Source: DATLLN01 sp963809205
Lineage (GTDB): Bacteria; Actinomycetota; Thermoleophilia; Gaiellales; JAICJC01
Length of the DNA stretch: 64,000 nt
Assembly: GCA_963809205.1 (NCBI GenBank)
Contig: CAWEIS010000001.1
Location: 308,469 to 372,468 of the forward strand
Direction of reading: 5' to 3'
The translations under genes were made by a program, and so were the position numbers. Shown piece after piece: positions 10,743-19,474 of the stretch (the stretch's first letter is position 1; each line of letters begins with the position of its first letter). The notes under the pieces were generated by a model. The model was not told the origin of the DNA. It ran no database searches and saw only the letters and a list, made by a program, of their open reading frames with translations.

Positions 10743-11939
10743 ATGAATGCGCGTGTTCTCACAACCTTCCGGTTCTACCAGCTGTTTCGAGGCGTCGACT
10801 TCGCCGGCGCGATCTGGGTGCCGTTCCTGCTGGAGCGGGGCTTCAGCCTGCCGCAGGTCGGCCTGATCGAGGCCGTGCTGCACGTGGGCATGCTCGGTGC
10901 GCAGATCCCGACCGGCGCCCTGGCCGACACCCTCGGCCGGCGGCGGATGCTGGTCGCCGCGGGCTTCTTCACCGCGGTCGCGCAGCTCGGGTGGGTCTAC
11001 GCGCCCGGGCTGGTCGGCGTGTGCTGCGCCGCCCTCGTCGCCGGCGTCTCGTTCGCCCTGGTGATGGGGTCGGACGAGGCGTACCTGTTCGACGCGCTGG
11101 CGCACGACGACGCCGAGGCGCACTTCCCGCGCATGCTGGGCGGCCTGTGGGCCGTATTCCAGTTCGCCGCGGCGATCTCGTTCGTCATCGGCGGCTACGT
11201 CGCCGACTCGATCTCGCGTGAGCTGGCCTTCAGCATGACGGCCGTCTGCGCGCTGGTGGCCAGCGCGGTCGCGCTGCGCCTGCCGGACGACCGCCGTGGC
11301 CACTCGGCGGCGCACGGCCTGCGGATCGCCCGCCGCGCCGTGATCGCGCTGCGGATCTGGCCGCGGCTGGGCGTCCTCACCATCGCCTGGAGCCTGCTCT
11401 GGGCGACGGTCACGGTGTGGTGGCTGTACATGCCGGCGCTGCTCGAGCAGCGCGGCGCGTCGGACATCCAGCTGGGCGTGCTGATGGGCGGGATGATGTT
11501 CGTCGGGGCGGGGTGCGGCTGGCTCGGCGGGCAGCTGCCCGGCCGCGTGCCGATCGCGACCGTGGTGGCCGTCTGCGGCGGCCTGCTGGTCGCCGGCATC
11601 GCGCTGACCCCGGTCAGCGGCGCGCTCGCCGTCACGGCGGTGGTCGCCGCGCTGGCCGGCGGCCTGCCCGACGTGATCTACGCACCGTTGTCCACCGAGC
11701 TGCAGTCCAACACCTCGTCCGAGTTCCGGGCGACCACGATGTCGATCGCCGAGAGCGGGTTTTCGATCCAGATGCTCTGGCTGTTCCCGGCCGCGGGCAT
11801 CCTCGTCGACCGGGCGGGGTGGGGGCCTGCGCTGGCGATGGACGCCGCGCTGCTGGCCCTGGCCGTCGGCCTGGTGCTGGTCGCCGGCAGGCTGCCCGGG
11901 AGGCTGGCCGAGCCCGAGCCGCAGGCCGTCGCCGCGTAG
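10743..11939 (+). CDS. MFS transporter
   Basis: A 398-residue integral membrane protein with about twelve hydrophobic segments. The loop 2-3 motif GALADTLGRRRML is the diagnostic MFS signature, and the acidic stretch MGSDEAYLFDALAHDDAE is typical of the DHA1-like efflux branch. The substrate cannot be told. ATG 10743 has a weak GAGG about 7 bases upstream. The gene follows a possible leader peptide and hairpin, so expression may depend on translation or substrate sensing (inference). smpB starts 10 bases after the stop from its own -10-like box. Confidence 0.88.
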   Translation: MNARVLTTFRFYQLFRGVDFAGAIWVPFLLERGFSLPQVGLIEAVLHVGMLGAQIPTGALADTLGRRRMLVAAGFFTAVAQLGWVYAPGLVGVCCAALVAGVSFALVMGSDEAYLFDALAHDDAEAHFPRMLGGLWAVFQFAAAISFVIGGYVADSISRELAFSMTAVCALVASAVALRLPDDRRGHSAAHGLRIARRAVIALRIWPRLGVLTIAWSLLWATVTVWWLYMPALLEQRGASDIQLGVLMGGMMFVGAGCGWLGGQLPGRVPIATVVAVCGGLLVAGIALTPVSGALAVTAVVAALAGGLPDVIYAPLSTELQSNTSSEFRATTMSIAESGFSIQMLWLFPAAGILVDRAGWGPALAMDAALLALAVGLVLVAGRLPGRLAEPEPQAVAA

Positions 11940-11942
11940 GAT
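11937..11942 (+). promoter_or_regulatory. -10-like box of smpB (leaderless geometry)
   Basis: TAGGAT lies exactly 7 bases before ATG 11950, so a transcript would start at or very near the start codon. It overlaps the MFS stop. No clear -35 is visible. Confidence 0.5.
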
Positions 11943-11949
11943 TCGTCAG

Positions 11950-12414
11950 ATGAGCGATGGACGAAAGGTGATCGCCGAGAACCGCCGCGCCCGCCGCGAC
12001 TATCACGTGCTGGAGCGGGTCGAGGCCGGGATGGCCCTGACCGGCACCGAGGTGAAGTCGCTGCGGGACGGCGGCGGCAACCTGCAGGAGGCGTACGCCG
12101 TGCTGCGCGGCGGCGAGGTGTTCCTGGTCGGCGCGAACATCGCCCCCTACCGGCAGGGGTCGGACGCGAATCACGATCCGATGCGCGACCGCAAGCTGCT
12201 GATGCACCGCCGTGAGATCGAGCAGCTGGGCGACAAGGTCGCGCAGCGCGGAATGACGCTGGTGCCGCTCGTCCTCTACTTCAAGGGCGGGCGGGCGAAG
12301 CTCGAGCTGGGGCTGGCGAAGGGCAAGGAAGGCCGCGACAAGCGGCAGGCGATCTCCGACCGCGATACCCGGCGGCAGCTGGAGCGCGAGGTCAAGGAGC
12401 GGTACCGCCGCTGA
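11950..12414 (+). CDS. smpB: SsrA-binding protein SmpB
   Basis: SmpB binds the tRNA-like part of tmRNA and brings it to stalled ribosomes for trans-translation. The 154-residue protein has the family motifs NRRARRDYHV, GTEVKSLRDG and KLLMHRREI, plus the basic tail ending RREVKERYRR-like in KERYRR. The start is supported by TAGGAT 7 bases upstream. Its RNA partner ssrA lies at 18423-18777. The 3' end overlaps the end of the convergent DUF2568 gene by 23 bases. Confidence 0.97.
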   Translation: MSDGRKVIAENRRARRDYHVLERVEAGMALTGTEVKSLRDGGGNLQEAYAVLRGGEVFLVGANIAPYRQGSDANHDPMRDRKLLMHRREIEQLGDKVAQRGMTLVPLVLYFKGGRAKLELGLAKGKEGRDKRQAISDRDTRRQLEREVKERYRR

Positions 12415-12733
12415 GCTGGCGTACGGCGACGGCGACGGCCGCGGACGTCATCGCAAACACGATCCCCAGCAGCGTCTGCCCGGTGGCGGCCAGAGCGAGG
12501 CCGCCGGTCACGAACAGCACCATCTCGAGCATCAGCCGTGCCGGGTCGGGCAGCCGCCGCCGCGCCTTCGGCGCGATGGCCAGCCCCCAGATGACCACGA
12601 CGGCCGCGGCCGCGATGCTGGCGGCGAGCGCGCCGGCCGCTTCGCCGCCCGCGAGATCCCAGGCGCCGGCGCCGACGGCGGCGATCAGCGCGAGCTCGAG
12701 CAGGAAGCGGAGCAGCAGCAGGATCCCGACCAC
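12392..12733 (-). CDS. DUF2568 (YrdB-like) small membrane protein
   Basis: A 113-residue protein with four hydrophobic segments and the family stretch VIWGLAIAPKARRRLPDP followed by ARLMLEMVLF. Function is unknown; the family is common in actinobacteria. GTG 12733 is the start, with a CATCCT box about 6 bases upstream on this strand. The gene is convergent with smpB and divergent from the 12776 gene, with only 42 bases between the two starts, so the two promoters must overlap. Confidence 0.75.
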   Translation of the reverse strand: MVGILLLLRFLLELALIAAVGAGAWDLAGGEAAGALAASIAAAAVVVIWGLAIAPKARRRLPDPARLMLEMVLFVTGGLALAATGQTLLGIVFAMTSAAVAVAVRQLSGGTAP

Positions 12734-12762
12734 CGTCGCAGGATGTCAGATCGGCTGGTCGG

Positions 12763-12768
12763 TATCCT
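12763..12768 (+). promoter_or_regulatory. -10-like box (leaderless geometry) of the 12776 gene
   Basis: TATCCT lies exactly 7 bases before ATG 12776, within the divergent spacer shared with the DUF2568 gene. Confidence 0.5.
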
Positions 12769-12775
12769 CGGGTCG

Positions 12776-13150
12776 ATGAGGCTCGAGGTGCGCTTCCAGG
12801 CGGTGCCGGTCGAGGCGCTGCGGGCGTTTCTCGAGCCGCTCGGCTACCGGTTGGACTGGGGGCCGGAGCTGGAGGGCATCGGCTTCCACTGGCTGAAGCC
12901 GCCGCTGTCGGACACCGGCGTGCGCGCCACGTACTTCCCGGACGATGGGGAGGGGTTGCTGGTGCTCGAGACCGACGGCCGCGCCTCGGTCGTCGACGCC
13001 GCGATGCAGGACGTGACCGCGCGGCTGATGGCGGAGCGCTTCGCGGACGCCGCCGTCTGGTGCGATACCACGGGCCGTGCGGAGTACGCGGGCGGGCAGA
13101 GCGCGGAGCCGCCGGCGCCGGGCGGCGATCCGCCCGCGTGGTACTCGTAG
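12776..13150 (+). CDS. Conserved-looking hypothetical protein, 124 aa
   Basis: The start is chosen at ATG 12776, not 12743, because TATCCT lies exactly 7 bases upstream and MRLEVRFQAV begins a folded-looking domain. The product is soluble, with alternating beta and alpha character (PVEALRAFLEPLGYRLDWG) and a disordered Pro/Gly-rich tail. The family is not recognised with certainty. It resembles single-domain VOC or DUF proteins in length, but no metal ligands could be assigned. Confidence 0.6.
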   Translation: MRLEVRFQAVPVEALRAFLEPLGYRLDWGPELEGIGFHWLKPPLSDTGVRATYFPDDGEGLLVLETDGRASVVDAAMQDVTARLMAERFADAAVWCDTTGRAEYAGGQSAEPPAPGGDPPAWYS

Positions 13151-13207
13151 GCCCCTGGCACACCCCACCCAAGGGTTGCCACCCGGCGAAAACGCACGGA
13201 CGCTGGA

Positions 13208-14332
13208 GTGGTGACGTCGCGCTCCCGGCTGATCGCCCACTCGCAGCTGGTGCTGCTCCTGATCCCCGCGCTCACCGTGCTGGGCGGCGTGACGATGGCC
13301 GCGTGGCACGGCCCCAAGGGGATGATGGACTTCCACACCTACCTCGCGGGCGGCCACGACGTGCTGGCCGGCCGCTCGCCGTACCCGGCGGTCGACGCGC
13401 ATCTGCTCGCCGGGCAGGAGCAGTTCGTCTACCCGGCCCCGGCGGCGCTGCTGTTCGCCGGGCTGGCGCTGCTGCCGGCGGCGATGGCGGGCGCGCTCTG
13501 GTACGCCGCGATGCTCGGCAGCGCCGCGCTCGCGCTGTCGCTGGTCGGCGTCCGCGACTGGCGGGTCTACGCCCTGTGTGCCGCGACTGACGGGATCGTC
13601 CAGGCGCTGCACGTCGGCTCGATCACGCCGCTCTTGATGCTGCTCGCAGCCGTTGCCTGGCGCTACCGCGACAAGGCGCTGGTCTGCGGCCTCGCGATCG
13701 CCCTAGGCGTCGGACTGAAGCTCCTGCTGCTGCCGCTGATCGGCTGGCTGCTGGTCTGCGGCCGGATCCGCGCCGCGGCCGCCGCCACCGCCGGCAGCAT
13801 CGTCGTGATCGCCGGCTCCTGGGCCGCGATCGGCTTCGCCGGCATGTCCGACTACAACCGCACGGTCGACCTGCTGGGCGAGGTTCTCGCCTGGCGGGGC
13901 TTCTCGAGCCGCGAGCTGTTCCTCGCCGGAGGCGCCACGATGCACCACGCGACGATCGCCGCCTACGTCGTGGCGGTCGGCCTGGCCGCCATCGCGGTGC
14001 AGGCCCGCTGGCTGCGCTTCGACGAGCGCCTGGTGTTCTCGTGCTTCCTGCTCTCGGCCCTCGCACTCTCACCGGTCGTCTGGCTGAACTACTTCTCGCT
14101 GGCCATCCTCTGCCTGGCGCTAGCGCGGCCGCGGATGCATCCGGCCTGGCTGCTGCCGCTGGCCCTCTGGGTGATGCCGCACGCGCAGAGCGGCGGGATG
14201 CTGTGGCCGGTCGTCCTGTGGCACGGGCTGCTCGTTGCGGTGCTCGTCCAGGTGGCGCTGGCGGCGCGTCCTGCGGCCCTCCCGCGACCGGCCGTGCGCG
14301 TACGATCTGCCGGATGGCGACGCTTGGCCTGA
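13208..14332 (+). CDS. GT87-type (DUF2029) membrane glycosyltransferase
   Basis: Predicted polyprenyl-phosphate-sugar-dependent glycosyltransferase of the GT-C fold, like PimE/AftC-type enzymes that build cell-envelope glycans. The 374-residue protein has about nine to ten hydrophobic segments. The early extracytoplasmic motif MDFHTYLAGGHDVLAGRSPY contains the conserved Asp after the first helix. Substrate unknown. GTG 13208 or 13211 may be used. The 3' end overlaps the lemA start by 19 bases. Confidence 0.8.
   Translation: MVTSRSRLIAHSQLVLLLIPALTVLGGVTMAAWHGPKGMMDFHTYLAGGHDVLAGRSPYPAVDAHLLAGQEQFVYPAPAALLFAGLALLPAAMAGALWYAAMLGSAALALSLVGVRDWRVYALCAATDGIVQALHVGSITPLLMLLAAVAWRYRDKALVCGLAIALGVGLKLLLLPLIGWLLVCGRIRAAAAATAGSIVVIAGSWAAIGFAGMSDYNRTVDLLGEVLAWRGFSSRELFLAGGATMHHATIAAYVVAVGLAAIAVQARWLRFDERLVFSCFLLSALALSPVVWLNYFSLAILCLALARPRMHPAWLLPLALWVMPHAQSGGMLWPVVLWHGLLVAVLVQVALAARPAALPRPAVRVRSAGWRRLA
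14301..14306 (+). promoter_or_regulatory. -10-like box of lemA (leaderless geometry)
   Basis: TACGAT lies exactly 7 bases before ATG 14314, inside the 3' end of the GT87 gene. Confidence 0.5.
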
Positions 14333-14844
14333 TCGTGCTCGCCCTGGCGGTGCTCGTCATCGTCTGGGCTGTGTTCGCCTACAACCGCATCATCACGGCG
14401 CGCAACCGGGCGGACAGCTCGTGGTCGCAGGTCGACGTCGAGCTGCGCCGCCGCCGCGACCTCGTGCCGAAGCTCGTCGAGACGGTCGGCGGCTATGCGA
14501 CGCACGAGCGGGAGACGTTCGACCGGGTGGCGACCGCCAGGGCGGCGGCCGAGGGGGCGGCCGGGCCGGCGCAGGCGTCCCCGGCGGAGGGCTCGCTGGG
14601 CACGGCCTTGGGGCGGCTGCTGGCGGTGGGGGAGGCCTATCCCGAGCTGCGCGCCCAGCAGCGGTTCAGCGAGCTGGTGCGCGAACTGCACGACACCGAG
14701 GGCCGCATAGCGATCGCCCGCCAGGTCTACAACGACACGGCGCTCACGTACAACAACCGGATCCAGACGGCGCCGACATCGTTCCTCGGCTGGGCGATGC
14801 GCGTGCGGCCGATGGCCTACTTCGAGCCCGAAGGCGATGCATGA
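14314..14844 (+). CDS. lemA: LemA family protein
   Basis: LemA proteins carry one N-terminal membrane helix followed by a helical domain facing the cytoplasm or envelope; their role is poorly known. Here the helix is IVLALAVLVIVWAVFAYNRI, followed by the family signature WSQVDVELRRRRDLVPKLVE. The family end region NDTALTYNNRIQ and the terminal FEPEGDA are also present. 176 residues. ATG 14314 is supported by TACGAT 7 bases upstream. The stop overlaps the start of the DUF2207 gene (ATGA), a pairing common in bacteria. Confidence 0.92.
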   Translation: MATLGLIVLALAVLVIVWAVFAYNRIITARNRADSSWSQVDVELRRRRDLVPKLVETVGGYATHERETFDRVATARAAAEGAAGPAQASPAEGSLGTALGRLLAVGEAYPELRAQQRFSELVRELHDTEGRIAIARQVYNDTALTYNNRIQTAPTSFLGWAMRVRPMAYFEPEGDA

Positions 14845-16718
14845 GCAAGATCCGCAACGCCTTCTGGGCCGTCGTCGTGGTCGTCATCCTCGCGCTGTCG
14901 TTCGCGCCGGGGGCGATCGGGTCGCTGGTCAGCGGCTTCCACTTCCCCGGCTCCCGGTACTACGACCTGCCGTCGGCAAAAGTCGACGCCGTGGTCAAGC
15001 GCGACGGGTCGGTGCGCGTCATCGAGACGATCACATTCTCGTTCCACGGCAGTTACAGCGGGGCGTTCCGCGACATCCCGCTGGGGCCGGGGCAGTCCAT
15101 CAGCGACGTCCGCGTCGCGGAGAACGGCATTCCCTACCAGCCGGGCGCCAGCACCGTGCTCGGCAGCTTCGGCTCACCAGGCAGCTTCGGCGACGTCCAG
15201 CTGCCGGATCGCGAACGGATCGTCTGGCACTACTCGGCGCTCGACGAGCCGCGCGCCTTCACGCTGTCCTACGTGCTGCACGGCGTGCTGATCGTTCACC
15301 CTGACGTCGTCGACATGAACATGAACGTGTGGGGCGACGGCTGGCCGGCGGAGCTGGGGACGCTGTTCGCGTCCGTCCGGCTGCCCGAGGGGACGACGCC
15401 GACGAAGGTCTGGGGTAACCCGCCGTTCATCGAGCCGACCATCGTCTCGCGGGGCAACATGGTGTCCATGACGGCGCGCGACATCCCCGAACATCAGCTG
15501 GTCGCGCTCCGGGTGCTGTTCCCGTCGGATGCGATCACCGGCTCCGACGTGCAGTCCGACCCGCAGCCGGCGCTGGCCGGGATCACCGCGGCCGAGGATC
15601 ACGCGGCCGGCGCGTACCACGACGAGAAGTCGAAGCTGGACACGGCCCGCCGCTGGTGGCCTGTGACCGCGCTGATCCTGCTGGCGCTGGCGACGATCCC
15701 GGTGGGCATCGTCATCCTCGTTCTGTACCTGCGCCGCGGCCGCGAGTACGACACCGGCTACGACGAGCAGTACGAGCGCGAGCCGCCGTCGGACGACCCG
15801 CCGGCGCTGGTCACGTCGCTGGTCGCCCAGCGCGAGCACGTCGGGTCGCGCGAGTTCACGGCGACCCTGTTCGACCTGATCGTCCGCAAGCAGGTGCGGA
15901 CGCTGCCGGCGGACAACGCGTCGCTGGCGATCGCCTCGGCCGACGGCGCCGGCAACCTGGGCGAGGTCGAGCAGAAGGTGGCGGACATGGTCGACATGCT
16001 CCAGAAGGAGAACGGCGGCCCGGTCGACCTGGACAAGATGGGACGCGTCGCCCGCGAGGCCGATCGCACGACCCGCAATCGGATCGCGCAGAAGTACAAC
16101 GCATTCGAGACGGCCGCCCGCCGCGAGGTGCGCTCCCGCGGCTGGGTCGACGAGTCGGGGTCCGCGCTGCGGATCGCACTTGCTGTGCTGCTGGGGCTGG
16201 CCGCGGTCGGCGTCCTGATCCTGTGGGCGGCGACCCGGACGCCCGCCAAACCGTTCCGCGACGCGCTCGAACTCGCGGCCGCCGGCTGCCTGGCGATCTC
16301 GTGCGTGATCACGATCGCGACGCCGCGCACCGTGTTCAACCGGCGAACGCGGGAGGCCGCGCTGCTCGGCGACCGCTGGGACGCATTCCGCCGCTTCCTC
16401 GACGACTTCCCGCGGTTCGCCGACGCCGTGCCGGTGCAGATCGAGATCTGGGAGCGGCTGCTGGTCTACGGCATCGCGTTCGGGCTGGCCGACAAGATCC
16501 TCGACGAGGCGAAGCTGCGGCTGCCCGAGGAGGTGCTGGCGTCTTCGCCGATGGGGCCGACGTTCTGGATCATCCCGTGGGGCGGCGACGACTGGGCCGG
16601 CGGCCTCTCCAGTTCGTTCGCGCCGCCTCCCTCGCCGTCGTCCAGCTCCGGCGGCGGAGGTGGGTTCTCGGGTGGAGGCGGCGGCAGCTTCGGCGGTGGC
16701 GGTGGCGGCGCGTGGTAG
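14841..16718 (+). CDS. DUF2207 membrane protein
   Basis: A 625-residue protein with an N-terminal signal-anchor (AVVVVVILALSFAPGAIGSL) and an extracytoplasmic beta-rich DUF2207 domain with the VIETITFSFHGSYSGAFRDI region. Further membrane segments lie near residues 270-290 and 440-495. The tail is Gly/Ser-rich (GGGFSGGGGGSFGGGG), as is usual in the family. Function unknown. Coupled to lemA by a 4-base overlap. Confidence 0.88.
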   Translation: MSKIRNAFWAVVVVVILALSFAPGAIGSLVSGFHFPGSRYYDLPSAKVDAVVKRDGSVRVIETITFSFHGSYSGAFRDIPLGPGQSISDVRVAENGIPYQPGASTVLGSFGSPGSFGDVQLPDRERIVWHYSALDEPRAFTLSYVLHGVLIVHPDVVDMNMNVWGDGWPAELGTLFASVRLPEGTTPTKVWGNPPFIEPTIVSRGNMVSMTARDIPEHQLVALRVLFPSDAITGSDVQSDPQPALAGITAAEDHAAGAYHDEKSKLDTARRWWPVTALILLALATIPVGIVILVLYLRRGREYDTGYDEQYEREPPSDDPPALVTSLVAQREHVGSREFTATLFDLIVRKQVRTLPADNASLAIASADGAGNLGEVEQKVADMVDMLQKENGGPVDLDKMGRVAREADRTTRNRIAQKYNAFETAARREVRSRGWVDESGSALRIALAVLLGLAAVGVLILWAATRTPAKPFRDALELAAAGCLAISCVITIATPRTVFNRRTREAALLGDRWDAFRRFLDDFPRFADAVPVQIEIWERLLVYGIAFGLADKILDEAKLRLPEEVLASSPMGPTFWIIPWGGDDWAGGLSSSFAPPPSPSSSSGGGGGFSGGGGGSFGGGGGGAW

Positions 16719-17470
16719 CGCTCAACCACCGGATCGACGGCCCGGCCGCCGCTCCCGTGGTGGTGCTCTCGCACGCGCTGGGCTCCTCGCTCGAGATGTG
16801 GCGGCCGCAGGTCGCGGCGCTGACAACCCGCTACCGGGTGCTGCGCTGCGACACGCGCGGCCACGGCGCAAGCCCGGCGCCGCAGGGGCCGTACGCGATC
16901 GACGACCTGGTCGCCGATCAGCTCGCCGTCCTGGACGACCTGGAGATCGCGCGGGCGTCGTTCGTCGGCCTCTCGCTGGGCGGGGCGGTCTGCATGCTGC
17001 TGGCGGCGACGGCCCCCGAGCGGGTCGATCGGCTGGTGCTGTGCTCGACCGCGGAGCAGTTCGGTGATCCCGCGGGTTGGCTGGAGCGTGCGGCGACGGT
17101 GCGCAGCCACGGGACGGAAGCGCTGGCGGATGTGGCGATGGAGCGGTGGTTCACCCCAGAGTTCGCAGCGCGTGAGCCGGATGTCGTGGAGCGGATCCGC
17201 GAGATTTTCGCGGCGACGGACGCCGAGGGCTACGCGGCCTGCTGCGAGGCGATCGCCGGATGGGACTTCGCCGATCGCCTCGGCGAGATCACAGCGCCGA
17301 CGATGGTCGTCGGCGGCCAGCGCGACCCCACCGTCATGCCGGAGCGCTCGCAGGCGCTCGCGGCCGCGATCCCCGGTGCGGTGCTGGCTATCATCCCCGA
17401 CGCGGCGCACCTGACCGCTGTCAGCCACCCGCAGGAACTGACGACCGCGGTGCTGGCGCACCTCGGGTAG
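16712..17470 (+). CDS. Alpha/beta hydrolase, 3-oxoadipate enol-lactonase-like
   Basis: A 252-residue alpha/beta hydrolase. Nucleophile elbow GLSLGGAVC (Ser), oxyanion region VLSHALGSSLEMW, acid region VVGGQRDPTV and catalytic His in DAAHLTAVSHP follow the PcaD order. No other beta-ketoadipate gene is nearby, so substrate assignment is tentative. GTG 16712 overlaps the DUF2207 stop by 7 bases, which suggests coupling. Confidence 0.8.
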   Translation: MVALNHRIDGPAAAPVVVLSHALGSSLEMWRPQVAALTTRYRVLRCDTRGHGASPAPQGPYAIDDLVADQLAVLDDLEIARASFVGLSLGGAVCMLLAATAPERVDRLVLCSTAEQFGDPAGWLERAATVRSHGTEALADVAMERWFTPEFAAREPDVVERIREIFAATDAEGYAACCEAIAGWDFADRLGEITAPTMVVGGQRDPTVMPERSQALAAAIPGAVLAIIPDAAHLTAVSHPQELTTAVLAHLG

Positions 17471-17508
17471 CGTAGGCATCCCGACCGTCCGACAAGGAGC
17501 AACGCCCG

Positions 17509-18408
17509 ATGCCCGAGACCCTGCCGCAGACCGAAGGCCGCATCCCCTTCAAGGGCCACAGCACCTGGTACACGATCGTCGGCGAGGGGGAGGAGCCGGG
17601 CAAGCTGCCGCTGCTTTTGCTGCACGGCGGGCCGGGCGGCGCGCATGACTACATGGAGTCGATGGGCGAGCTGGCCCGCGGAGGGCGGCGGGTGATCATG
17701 TACGACCAGCTGGGCTGCGGCAAGTCGCCGGTGCCCTCGGATCCGGACATGTGGACGGTCGAGCTGTTCATCGAGGAGGTGGACGCCGTCCGCCAGGCGC
17801 TCGGCCTCGAGCGGCTGCACGTCCTCGGCCAGTCGTGGGGCGGGATGCTCGGCATGGAGTACGCGCTGACCCAGCCGGACGGCGTCGAGAGCCTGGTGAT
17901 CTGCGACTCGCCGGCCCGGATGGACCTGTGGGTCGAGGAGGCGAACCGGCTGCGCGCGGAGCTGCCTTCGGAGGTGCAGGCGACGCTGCTCAAGCACGAG
18001 CAGGACGGCACCACCGACGACCCGGCGTACGAGGAGGCGTGCCTCGTGTTCTACAACCGCCACGTCTGCCGCGTGCCCTGGTCGGAGAGCGTCGCTCGGT
18101 CGTTCGCGCAGATGCCGAACGAGGTCTACATGACGATGAACGGGCCGAGCGAGTTTCACTGCATCGGCACGCTGCGGACGTGGGACGTCACGCCGCGGCT
18201 GGGCGAGATCACGATCCCGACGCTGGTCATCTCCGGGCGCTACGACGAGGCGACGCCGCGCATCTCCCAGGAGGTCTCGGACGGCATTCCCGGGTCGGAG
18301 TGGGTGCTGTTCGAGGAGAGCTCGCACATGCCCCACGAGGAGGAGCCGGAGCGGTTCCGGCAGGTGGTCGGCGGCTTCCTCGCCCAGAGGGAGGCCGCTA
18401 GACTGTGA
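17509..18408 (+). CDS. Proline iminopeptidase-like alpha/beta hydrolase (S33)
   Basis: Probable aminopeptidase releasing N-terminal proline or similar residues. The 299-residue protein has the family HGGPGG motif, the DQLGCGKS segment and nucleophile GQSWGGMLG. The acid is in ISGRYDEATP and the catalytic His in ESSHMPHEE. Start ATG 17509 has a good Shine-Dalgarno AAGGAG 9 bases upstream. The last 30 codons contain the putative ssrA promoter. Confidence 0.87.
   Translation: MPETLPQTEGRIPFKGHSTWYTIVGEGEEPGKLPLLLLHGGPGGAHDYMESMGELARGGRRVIMYDQLGCGKSPVPSDPDMWTVELFIEEVDAVRQALGLERLHVLGQSWGGMLGMEYALTQPDGVESLVICDSPARMDLWVEEANRLRAELPSEVQATLLKHEQDGTTDDPAYEEACLVFYNRHVCRVPWSESVARSFAQMPNEVYMTMNGPSEFHCIGTLRTWDVTPRLGEITIPTLVISGRYDEATPRISQEVSDGIPGSEWVLFEESSHMPHEEEPERFRQVVGGFLAQREAARL
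18376..18404 (+). promoter_or_regulatory. ssrA: Putative ssrA promoter
   Basis: TTCCTC at 18376-18381 and TAGACT at 18399-18404 with a 17-base spacer lie just upstream of tmRNA. Initiation would be near 18411, leaving a short 5' extension to be trimmed by RNase P. Confidence 0.45.
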
Positions 18409-18422
18409 GGACATACCTCACC

Positions 18423-18777
18423 GGGGGCGATCTGGTCTCGACACGGTCGATTGTCGGTGAGGGCTGCAAGCCGAGGTTCCAGGTGGCCTCGTAAAATCCC
18501 TGGAAAACCGCAAGTGCGGAATCTGATCTCGCACTCGCCGCCTAATCATTAGGTAGCGCGTCGGCCCCTCCAGCCCGCGGGAGGGATCGCCGGCGACAGA
18601 AGCGGGCTTGCCGGAACGGGGAACGCCTCCGCCGCAGACCGGGACTCATAAAGAGGGGCTAGCTCGGGACGTGGCCCGTCCGGGGGCAGCGACCCGAGCG
18701 AAACCTAATCCCGGAACAAGCTTGTAGACGCTCTCATCGTGCGACGGTGGACGCGGGTTCGATTCCCGCCGCCTCCA
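18423..18777 (+). ncRNA. ssrA: Transfer-messenger RNA (tmRNA)
   Basis: tmRNA rescues stalled ribosomes and tags their products for proteolysis. The 5' end GGGGGCGATCTGGTCTCGAC and the 3' end CGCCTCC plus discriminator A form a seven-pair acceptor stem with a G3-U70 wobble, the alanine identity element. The T-arm is GCGGGTTCGATTCCCGC. CCA is not encoded. The tag frame reads from GCA 18510 to stop TAA 18543-18545 and encodes ASAESDLALAA, with the hydrophobic Ala-rich end recognised by ClpXP-type proteases. The length of 355 bases is normal. The accessory region begins directly after it. Confidence 0.96.
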
Positions 18778-19036
18778 TCTCAAACGGCTTAACCAAGCCC
18801 ATCTCGCGCCGGACGTTCGATTGACAACGGCATGAGGGTTGACCCTTCAATGCGCCGATCCTAGACCGTTGGCGACCACGCCGGAGGCGAGTCCGGCCGC
18901 GAAGCTAGCAAACCCACCCATGCTCGTCCCCTTGGATCATGAGGTCGGGACGATGAGACCGCGAAAGGTGCCGCGGCCGGAGCATCCGCCGGCCGACGAC
19001 GACCCCGGCGATCCGCCGCAGCCCGCCCCGGACTGA
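18778..19036. other. Core/accessory boundary downstream of ssrA
   Basis: No convincing gene. A 27-codon frame from ATG 18953 (MRPRKVPRPEHPPADDD...) with GAGG 8 bases upstream could be a small basic/proline-rich peptide, but this is weak. No terminator or second ssrA 3'-end copy (attachment-site signature) was seen. Confidence 0.4.
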
Positions 19037-19474
19037 TCACTCGGTGATGAAGCTGATGCTGCCGGACGTTTCCAGCACGGCGTAGCGGACGCGGTCGAGC
19101 GTCGGGATGTTGTTCTGGCGCGCCTGCGCGGCCAGTTCGGCGAGGGTGATCCGCTGCCTGCGCAGGTTCTGCTCGATCGGCTGGCCGTGCTCGAGCAGGA
19201 TGATCGGCTCGCCCTCAAGCGTCATCCGGAAGGCGGGAATCCGCCAGTTCAGGTAGGCCGTGGCCAGGGAGAGCAGCGTGATCGTGGTGATCACGATCGC
19301 GGCGCCGGTCACCGAGTAGTCGCTCTGCGTGATCCCCTGCTGCAAGAGGTCGCCGATCACCACCAGCAGCACGACGTCGAACGGCTCGAGCGAGGAGAGC
19401 TGCCGGCGGTTGACGATCCGCACCAGGATGACGACTAGCGGGAACAGGATCAGGCAGCGGAGGACGAGATCCAT
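19037..19474 (-). CDS. DUF421 (YetF-type) membrane protein
   Basis: A 145-residue protein with three N-terminal hydrophobic segments and the family motif LSSLEPFDVVLLVVIGDLLQ. A small cytoplasmic domain follows (PIILLEHGQPIEQNLRRQRI ... LAELAAQARQNNI), ending in the conserved AVLETSGSISFI. Molecular function is unknown; Bacillus relatives affect envelope or spore properties. The start overlaps the stop of the upstream gene (TGATG), so the two are a coupled pair. Confidence 0.88.
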   Translation of the reverse strand: MDLVLRCLILFPLVVILVRIVNRRQLSSLEPFDVVLLVVIGDLLQQGITQSDYSVTGAAIVITTITLLSLATAYLNWRIPAFRMTLEGEPIILLEHGQPIEQNLRRQRITLAELAAQARQNNIPTLDRVRYAVLETSGSISFITE

